Shown here: positions 7,093 through 11,625 of the stretch, in pieces
Layout: every line of letters starts with the position of its first letter
Numbering within the stretch: position 1 is the first letter of the stretch
Source: Symbiodinium natans
Taxonomy: Eukaryota > Sar > Dinophyceae > Suessiales > Symbiodiniaceae
Reading direction: 5' to 3'
NCBI GenBank assembly: GCA_905221605.1
Contig: CAJNDS010001659.1
Span: 1-11,625, forward strand
Length of the DNA: 11,625 bases
Made by a program: the position numbers and the translations under genes
Notes under the pieces: generated by a model
The model's input: only the letters and a program-made list of their open reading frames with translations
Databases searched by the model: none
Told to the model about the DNA's origin: nothing

Positions 7093-8249
7093 CTAAGCTC
7101 ATAGTGCTCTGTGCCGTCAGGTGGTGTGTTCGCAATGTGATGGAAATCAATGTTCCTCACTCTCCTTATCCTGTATTGGCTCGCACTCTGCGACTGAGTA
7201 ACAGACTCGACTGTCGAGTGGGGTACCTCGGTGCTGGCCTCGCTCGCCTGCACTTCTCGAACATTGCGGTTTGGACACTCGTTTCCCCAATGTCCTCGCT
7301 GCTTGCAGAATCGGCAAACATCTCTGTCCAACTTCTTTCCTCCACCTTTCTTTCCTCCTTTGCCATGCTTTCCACCTTTCTTTCCGCCTTTCTCTCCTCC
7401 TTTGTGGAAACCTTTGCCTCGTCCTTTCTTTCCTCCTTTGTAGCTTCCTTTTCGTCCACCTTTTCTCCATTGGCGAAATCCTGCTCCAAAGCTTGACCAC
7501 GAGTAGGATCCTTTTCCTCCTTTGTTTCCTTTGTTGCCTTTGTTTCCTTTTCCTCCTCCTTTCTCGTACACTGCATCCACTTCCATTGGTGCTGGTCCTT
7601 GATCTGCATTCGAACTGCTCGCTGTGTTCTGCAAGGTCTTTTGCTTCAACACCGTCTGGTAATCCCAAGTTTTGCTGCTTTGCTCGTATGAAAGAATCGC
7701 TTGCTTCACTGACATGTAGTTTGTTCCTTCGGGCATTGTCAAAGTAAGGTGGTCTCGAATCGCCCTCGGTGAACATCGAAGCAAAACTCCCATCAACAAA
7801 TCTCGATCGTAGGTCTTTCCTGAAGCGATCTCGTACTCCCGAACAAGGTTTTCCAGTGAACCAATCTGCTCCACCATGCTCTTGGCCCCATCGAAGTTGG
7901 GAAACATCCCAATCGCTTGACTGAGGGTTAGAGCTCGTTGTTTGGTGGCTGGTTGGTATTCCCAAAGCAAACTTTGATAGAGACGATACCCACATCGCTC
8001 CCTGCTCCAATTTCGAGACAGTTGCGTTGCTGCCCCCCGCATATACGAAGTCAGTATGTGGTAAAGCTTTGTCGAAAGTTCTCTCTCCACTGTAGTGAGA
8101 GTCGAAACATCGATCGGCGTTGCTCCCAGACTTTCAATCATACTTAGAGCTTCTGAGTACTGCGAATCGGCAAAACCTGCCAATTCAGAAACTGATGTTT
8201 CCAGGTTGTAAAATCCGGTGGATGTTCTCCCGAGGCTTGTGGGTTCCAA
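7050..8249 (-). CDS. gag: capsid/nucleocapsid with CCHC zinc knuckle
   Basis: An open frame of 399 codons whose first codon (TTG at 8249) is not a real start. Residues from about 24 onward (GFADSQYSEALSMIE) continue the gag N-terminal segment found in the neighbouring frame. An alpha-helical capsid-like region runs to about residue 205. Residues 229-306 are a Lys/Gly-rich tract of KGGK-type repeats, probably RNA-binding. A single CCHC knuckle, C312-x2-C315-x4-H320-x4-C325, marks nucleocapsid. It would package element RNA into virus-like particles. The frame ends at 7050 and must shift -1 to reach protease. The sense is clear; the first 20 or so residues are out of phase with the true protein. 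Confidence 0.9.
   Translation of the reverse strand: MEPTSLGRTSTGFYNLETSVSELAGFADSQYSEALSMIESLGATPIDVSTLTTVERELSTKLYHILTSYMRGAATQLSRNWSRERCGYRLYQSLLWEYQPATKQRALTLSQAIGMFPNFDGAKSMVEQIGSLENLVREYEIASGKTYDRDLLMGVLLRCSPRAIRDHLTLTMPEGTNYMSVKQAILSYEQSSKTWDYQTVLKQKTLQNTASSSNADQGPAPMEVDAVYEKGGGKGNKGNKGNKGGKGSYSWSSFGAGFRQWRKGGRKGSYKGGKKGRGKGFHKGGEKGGKKGGKHGKGGKKGGGKKLDRDVCRFCKQRGHWGNECPNRNVREVQASEASTEVPHSTVESVTQSQSASQYRIRRVRNIDFHHIANTPPDGTEHYELSEFQKKKVIGSPEG
7053..7092 (-). other. Frame change between gag and protease
   Basis: The gag frame reaches a TAG at about 7050 after FQKKKVIGSPEG, while the protease frame is open from 7092 and reads SEEEGDWFTRR over the same bases. The two differ by -1. One extra T in the TTT run at about 7086-7088 would join them smoothly. 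No classical slippery heptamer was recognised here, so a lost base fits better than programmed frameshifting. Confidence 0.65.
7332..7565 (-). repeat. Lys/Gly-rich low-complexity coding tract in gag
   Basis: An imperfect repeat of KGG, KGN and KKGG codons, seen on the plus strand as TTTCCTCC-type runs, between the capsid part and the zinc knuckle. It is strongly basic, as expected for an RNA-binding nucleocapsid arm. Confidence 0.85.
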
Positions 8250-8428
8250 ACATCTGGTGCCTTGATCGCCTTTGTCGCACTTTCAATCCTTCGGTTCAGA
8301 TCATCCGAACTGCTTGCTTGTTGCTCCAACCTTTGTAGCGCACTCATTCCAACTTGGGTCGCCCTTGTCAATGCAGTCAGAATTTCAGAAAGTTCTGTGG
8401 GTTGTTGGGGTGGTCCATTCTGCTGCAT
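8147..8428 (-). CDS. gag N-terminal segment (frame-shifted from the main gag ORF)
   Basis: From an ATG at 8428 the frame gives a Gln-rich stretch (MQQNGPPQQPTELSEILTAL), a probable helix, and then the matrix/capsid entry DVWNPQ...PPDFTTWKHQFLNW at about 8260-8180. That last string is the usual start of the gag domain in these elements, as I recall them. After LNW the frame loses sense and stops at 8144, while the -1 frame continues with GFADSQYSEALSMIE. So only 8180-8428 is authentic. Whether 8428 is a true start is unknown, because the same frame is open far upstream. Confidence 0.75.
8165..8190 (-). other. Frame change inside gag
   Basis: The gag N-terminal frame (ending FLNW) and the main gag frame (resuming GFADSQYSEA) meet at AATTGGCAGGTTTTGCCG on the minus strand and differ by -1. 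A single missing base, perhaps next to the GGTTTT run, is the simplest reading. Confidence 0.75.
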
Positions 8429-8906
8429 CCCTTGCACTGCAGAAAACTGTAACACGACAAGCACACACAGCATCGCTCCTCTCTGTTGTTTTCTCACACA
8501 AGCACACGAACGCAAGTGATCTCTCCGTGCCCCTCTGCTCAAGCGCCTCCGAAAACATGAATGTTGCAATCTCCACAAACATGACTGACGACATGACTGC
8601 AAGTGCACTGTCGCTTGCAAACATCCAATGCACAACATGATCGCACCTGATACTCCAAGCATAAGCATCATTGCCATTGCTCCATTGTAATCGAATTGCA
8701 TAGTCTTGGGGTCGTAGAGGTTCTTTGCTCCTGGAATGCTGGTCCAAATCCACATCACCAATGGATCTCTTGTACCATTCATAGTCTTGTCGGAGTAGAG
8801 GCTCTTGTTTGTACATAGGCCATAGAATTTTGATTCCTCCTGGTAGTCGATCTCTGTTTTCTCCTCCTGGTAGTCGATCTCTGCTTTCTCCTTCTGGTAG
8901 TCGACC
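8429..8906 (-). CDS. Region with two hydrophobic segments upstream of gag
   Basis: Open in the same frame as the gag N-terminus, with no stop from beyond 8906. It starts with three 9-residue DYQEEKTEI-type repeats, then a Trp-containing segment (DPLVMWIWTSIPGAKNLYD), a strong hydrophobic helix at about 8683-8609 (GAMAMMLMLGVSGAIMLCIG), a Cys/Arg-rich loop, and a second hydrophobic stretch at about 8479-8429 (GAMLCVLVVLQFSAVQG) just ahead of MQQNG. The second segment could act as a signal or membrane anchor. I do not recognise a family. The preceding 416-codon ORF ends at the left edge of this region and a +1 shift would join them. An overlapping frame (about 8385-8816) is also open but lacks hydrophobic segments and does not connect to gag. 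Confidence 0.5.
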
Positions 8907-8908
8907 TC
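8835..8908 (-). repeat. 27-bp coding tandem repeat (DYQEEKTEI)
   Basis: Two full copies and one partial copy of a 27-bp unit, with TGGTAGTCGA at 8841, 8868 and 8895. The period is nine codons, so frame is kept. The repeats give charged, Glu/Lys-rich protein and lie next to the stop that ends the upstream ORF. Confidence 0.9.
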
Positions 8909-8930
8909 ATTGTCCTGACCAATCTCCCCA
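8907..8930 (-). other. Stop or frame change between the first ORF and the gag-proximal frame
   Basis: The first ORF stops at 8907-8909 (TGA). The frame that leads into gag is open across this point and reads GQDNEVDYQ over the bases that encode WSGQ-stop. Joining them takes a +1 change, the opposite direction from the other three. It could instead be a genuine ORF end. Confidence 0.45.
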
Positions 8931-10157
8931 TTCATCTTCCTCACTTCCAGGGTTTGGCTCCTCGCCCCTTTCTCGCATTCTTCTCCTTTCTGTTCTCCTC
9001 CAAGGAGAATTCGGGTAGAGCGTAGTGGCTTGCGTTGCTCCCACTCGCTTCGGTGGTGGTCCCTTTGGCTCTGGAGGTGGCGCCTTGCTTCCAGCAGGTC
9101 GTTCCTTCGGAGGTGGTCCTCTGGAACTGCTCCCTGGTTCAGCTCTCGCATCTTCCATCCTGGGTTGTAGGGTCCCAGGCCCCGTGTCTCGGCTGGAACT
9201 CGCTGTTCCACTGCTTTGGCTTCGCTGGCCGTACCTGGCCCGAAAGTATGCAACTCCACGAGCAAATTCCTTGGATTCCCTGGCTCTTGCTTCGTCTCCT
9301 GAAGGAATTGCACCGGCACGTCTTGCAGCATACTCTTCCTCATTCCGGCGGATGTGTTCCGCCACTGCTGCGTTGCTGGGTTCCCCGTCCAGCGTGTGAA
9401 GAGGAAGTTTCGTACCACACGGCATTGGGTCCGGAGGTGGACACTCTGGAGCTCGTTCTTGTCCTGGCGGTGGACACTCTGGAGCTTGCTCTGGTTCTGG
9501 GCCCGCTGGTGGTGGCGGTGGCCCTCCTGACTTTGGAAACCGAACTGGCTCCTGCAAGGCTCGCTCCCTTGCTCGCCGTTGGATCCTTTCAGCTTCCGCT
9601 GAGAGTGCAGAGAGTCTCTCCAGCTGCCTACGCCTGCGTTGCTCAGCAGACACTTGCTGCTCTTGCAGCTCCAAGGCGATGTGCCCAGACGAAAGTGTTC
9701 TCGGCTCCCTTCTTGGTGTAGGTGGTGCCTCTTGGTACACCATTGTAGTTTCGGGGCTAGAGGAACTAGGACTCCCGATCTCCACTGGCCCGTCTGGTTC
9801 TCCTCCTTCCAAGGGAATGTAATCTCTTCCTTCCACCACTGGTCGTTCGGGCTTCTTCTTCGGCTTTGGAGGCATATAGCTTGGTACACTTCCACTTCCT
9901 TCAGCTGCACTGCTTGCTGAAGATCCGTAGCCTTTTCCCATGCCAACACGGTGAATTTTGATCTCCTTTCTTCGTGGCTCCATTTCTTCTTCTTGTTCCA
10001 CTTCTTCCATGGGCTCTGCGGGTTCCATCGGCTCCATGGGTTCTGTGAGTTCCATTGGGGGTTCTGTGAGTTCCATGGGCTCTGTAGGTTCTGTGGGCTC
10101 CATTGGCTCCACAGCATCAGGGTTCCAACCCAAACCATCATCACGGCCACGAGGCAT
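8907..10157 (-). CDS. Pro/Glu-rich disordered protein, first ORF of the element
   Basis: An ATG-started 416-codon ORF whose start lies 37 bases inside the 5' LTR, directly after the primer binding site, as expected for the first translated product. Residues 17-50 are an EPMEP/TEP/MELTEP repeat. Residues 51-68 alternate acidic and basic. Residues 160-202 are Arg/Glu/Gln-rich and could form a coiled coil. A proline block with a duplicated APECPPP motif lies at 212-247, and further PPP-Lys motifs at 347-372. The whole is predicted to be disordered. I do not recognise a family. It ends EDEWGDWSGQ at a TGA. The +1 frame goes on towards gag, so it may be the broken N-terminus of one long polyprotein, or a separate accessory protein. 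Confidence 0.7.
   Translation of the reverse strand: MPRGRDDGLGWNPDAVEPMEPTEPTEPMELTEPPMELTEPMEPMEPAEPMEEVEQEEEMEPRRKEIKIHRVGMGKGYGSSASSAAEGSGSVPSYMPPKPKKKPERPVVEGRDYIPLEGGEPDGPVEIGSPSSSSPETTMVYQEAPPTPRREPRTLSSGHIALELQEQQVSAEQRRRRQLERLSALSAEAERIQRRARERALQEPVRFPKSGGPPPPPAGPEPEQAPECPPPGQERAPECPPPDPMPCGTKLPLHTLDGEPSNAAVAEHIRRNEEEYAARRAGAIPSGDEARARESKEFARGVAYFRARYGQRSQSSGTASSSRDTGPGTLQPRMEDARAEPGSSSRGPPPKERPAGSKAPPPEPKGPPPKRVGATQATTLYPNSPWRRTERRRMRERGEEPNPGSEEDEWGDWSGQ
10008..10109 (-). repeat. EP-rich coding microsatellite
   Basis: Degenerate repeats of GAGCCCATGGAA / GAACCCACAGAA type encode EPMEP and TEP units at residues 17-50 of the first ORF. Unit lengths are multiples of three. Confidence 0.8.
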
Positions 10158-10182
10158 GGCTTCGGTCCCGGATGCACAGTGT

Positions 10183-10194
10183 GCTCCGCTACCA
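10183..10194 (-). promoter_or_regulatory. Primer binding site, probably initiator tRNA-Met
   Basis: Directly inside the 5' LTR with no spacer, the minus strand reads TGGTAGCGGAGC. TGG is the complement of the tRNA CCA end, and TGGTAGC matches the initiator tRNA-Met 3' end of animals and fungi; plants have TGGTATCAGAGC. Initiator Met tRNA is the common copia primer. The exact tRNA depends on the host. Confidence 0.78.
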
Positions 10195-10330
10195 TGCTAA
10201 ACTTCAAGTCGCTCTTTTTCCTTGAACCGGTAAAGGCGCTGTCGGTAAAAACATGAGTCACAAATCCACACATGCTCATCAACCCTTTGGGTTGGTAGGT
10301 GGGGTTCCCAGGTAGTAGAAAAACTTTACA
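10195..10330 (-). repeat. 5' LTR (136 bp)
   Basis: This is the promoter-side LTR for minus-strand transcription. It matches the 3' LTR except for one extra A in the run at about 10247-10251. The ends are TG...CA in element orientation. The CAACCC-TTT-GGGTTG hairpin is at 10280-10294. GTTTTT occurs twice in element sense; a TTTT motif has been proposed to replace TATA in dinoflagellates, but here that is only a possibility. Promoter, R region and poly(A) site must all fit within 136 bp. Confidence 0.96.
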
Positions 10331-10335
10331 AAATC
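10331..10335. repeat. Target site duplication, right copy (AAATC)
   Basis: AAATC follows the right LTR and then runs straight into TCAGCTTACTCAG, the continuation of the repeat unit interrupted at 1380. It pairs with 1376-1380. Confidence 0.93.
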
Positions 10336-11625
10336 TCAGCTTACTCAGCTTGTAGCGGCTGGGCAAATCTCAGCTTACGCAGCTTGTAGCAGCTGGGCAA
10401 ATCTCAGCTTACTCAGCTTGTAGCGGCTGGGCAACTCTCAGCTTACTCAGCTTGTAGCGGCTGGGCAACTCTCAGCTTACTCAGCTTGTAGCGGCTGGGC
10501 AAATCTCAGCTTACTCAGCTTGTAGCGAAATCTCAGCTTACTCAGCTTGTAGCGGCTGGGCAAATCTCAGCTTACTCAGCTTGTAGCGGCTGGGCAAATC
10601 TCAGCTTACTCAGCTTGTAGCGGCTGGGCAAATCTCAGCTTGCTCAGCTTGTAGCGGCTGGGCAGCTCAGCTTGTAGCGGCTGGGCAAATCTCAGCTTAC
10701 TCAGCTTGTAGCGGCTGGGCAAATCTCAGCTTACTCAGCTTGTAGCGGCTGGGCAAATCTCAGCTTACTCAGCTTGTAGCGGCTGGGCAAATCTCAGCTT
10801 GCTCAGCTTGTAGCGGCTGGGCAAATCTCAGCTTACTCAGCTTGTAGCGGCAGGGCAAATCTAAGCTTACTCAGCTTGCAGCGGCTGGGCAAATCTCAGC
10901 TTACTCAGCTTGTAGCGGCTGGGCAAATCTCAGCTTACTCAGCGCGGCTGGGCAAATCTCAGCTTGCTCAGCTTGTAGCGGCTGGGCAAATCTCAGCTTG
11001 CTCAGCTTGTAGCGGCTGGGCAAATCTCAGCTTGCTCAGCTTGTAGCGGCTGGGCATGCTCAGCTTGTAGCGGCTGGGCAAATCTCAGCTTGCTCAGCGG
11101 CTGGGCAAATCTCAGCTTGCTCAGCTTGTAGCGGCTGCAAATCTCAGCTTGCTCAGCTTGTAGCGGCTGGGCAAATCTCAGCTTGCTCAGCTTGTAGCGG
11201 CTGGGCAAATCTCAGCTTGTAGCGGCTGGGCAAATCTCAGCTTACTCAGCTTGTAGCGGCTGTTGTAGCGGCTGGGCAAATCTCAGCTTACTCAGCTTGC
11301 AGCGGCTGGGCAAATCTCAGCTTACTCAGCTTGTAGCGGCTGGGCAAATCTCAGCTTACTCAGCTTGTAGCGGCTGGGCAAATCTCAGCTTACTCAGCTT
11401 GTAGCGGCTGGGCAAATCTCAGCTTACTCAGCTTGTAGCGGCTGGGCAAATCTCAGCTTACTCAGCTTGTAGCGGCTGGGCAAATCTCAGCTTACTCAGC
11501 TTGTAGCGGCTGGGCAAATCTCAGCTTACTCAGCTTGTAGCGGCTGGGCAAATCTCAGCTTACTCAGCTTGTAGCAGCTGGGCAAATCTCAGCTTACTCA
11601 GCTTGTAGCGGCTGGGCAAATCTCA
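10331..11625 (-). repeat. 34-bp tandem repeat array, reverse orientation (right of insertion)
   Basis: About 38 copies of the reverse-complement 34-bp unit up to the window edge, continuing the array seen at 1119-1380. It is less regular than the left arm. Between about 10640 and 11210 many units read TTGCTCAG where the standard is TTACTCAG, and several are shortened (near 10527, 10664, 10943, 11056, 11097, 11215). From about 11230 onward, apart from a partial-unit duplication near 11260, the array is again uniform. No genes are visible. Confidence 0.96.

Larger units (their letters stand above)
1381..10330 (-). mobile_element. Ty1/copia-type LTR retrotransposon, complete with both LTRs
   Basis: An 8,950-bp element with near-identical terminal repeats, a 5-bp target duplication, a tRNA-type primer binding site, a polypurine tract, and gag, protease, integrase, reverse transcriptase and RNase H motifs on the minus strand. 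Integrase precedes reverse transcriptase, which is the copia order and excludes gypsy. It is longer than the roughly 5 kb of classical copia elements because of an extra ORF ahead of gag, acidic linkers and a C-terminal tail. Coding is interrupted by four frame changes and an internal 567-bp inversion, so it looks structurally complete but not autonomous as read. The dinoflagellate affinity is from family resemblance and is inference. Confidence 0.96.

Noticed and set aside
9035-9721. 228-codon plus-strand ORF
   Set aside because: Antisense of the Pro/Glu-rich first ORF; no motif and the composition mirrors the GC-rich opposite strand.
8907-10366. Long minus-strand open frame that begins in the repeat array, crosses the 5' LTR and continues to gag
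   Set aside because: Its upstream part runs through repeat, LTR and primer binding site and overlaps the convincing ATG-started 416-codon ORF in another frame. It is open by chance; only the part below about 8906 is likely to be coding.
11002-11208. Small minus-strand ORF in the right array
   Set aside because: It only translates the 34-bp repeat; the unit length is not a multiple of three and irregular units happen to remove stops.

Overview
The window holds one large LTR retrotransposon of the Ty1/copia superfamily inserted into an array of 34-bp tandem repeats. It is eukaryotic DNA. The polyprotein architecture, as I recall it (a compact zinc site and SAP-like module before the integrase core, an HVDD reverse-transcriptase box, long acidic linkers, a C-terminal zinc motif), resembles copia elements abundant in Symbiodiniaceae dinoflagellates. 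That assignment is family knowledge and inference; nothing here is a diagnostic host gene.

Layout. 1-1118: about 33 copies of the 34-bp unit in forward orientation. 1119-1380: the same unit in reverse orientation, so the array flips at 1118/1119 and forms a kilobase-scale palindrome. 1381-10330: the retrotransposon, transcribed on the minus strand. Its LTRs are 1381-1515 (3' LTR) and 10195-10330 (5' LTR), identical except for one A in an A-run, both beginning TG and ending CA in element orientation. A 5-bp duplication AAATC at 1376-1380 and 10331-10335 marks the insertion site. 10331-11625: the reverse-orientation array resumes in register.

Element order, read on the minus strand from 10330 to 1381: 5' LTR; primer binding site; a Pro/Glu-rich 416-residue ORF; a region with two hydrophobic segments; gag with a Lys/Gly-rich tract and a CCHC knuckle; aspartic protease (DSGAD); a 189-codon block that lies on the opposite (plus) strand; a SAP-like motif; integrase; reverse transcriptase; RNase H; a C-terminal tail with a transmembrane segment, 8-residue QEPQEEGP repeats and a zinc motif; polypurine tract; 3' LTR.

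All catalytic motifs are present, but the polyprotein is spread over several frames. Four frame changes (near 8915, 8178, 7085 and 5900) and one inversion (6121-6687) interrupt it, so this copy is probably non-autonomous as sequenced. The inversion is the main anomaly: it is exactly 567 bp, it keeps codon phase at both ends, and it sits inside an element whose LTRs say the insertion is young. Other points are the accessory N- and C-terminal modules, a cysteine-rich antisense reading between pol and the 3' LTR, and the palindromic array that received the insertion.
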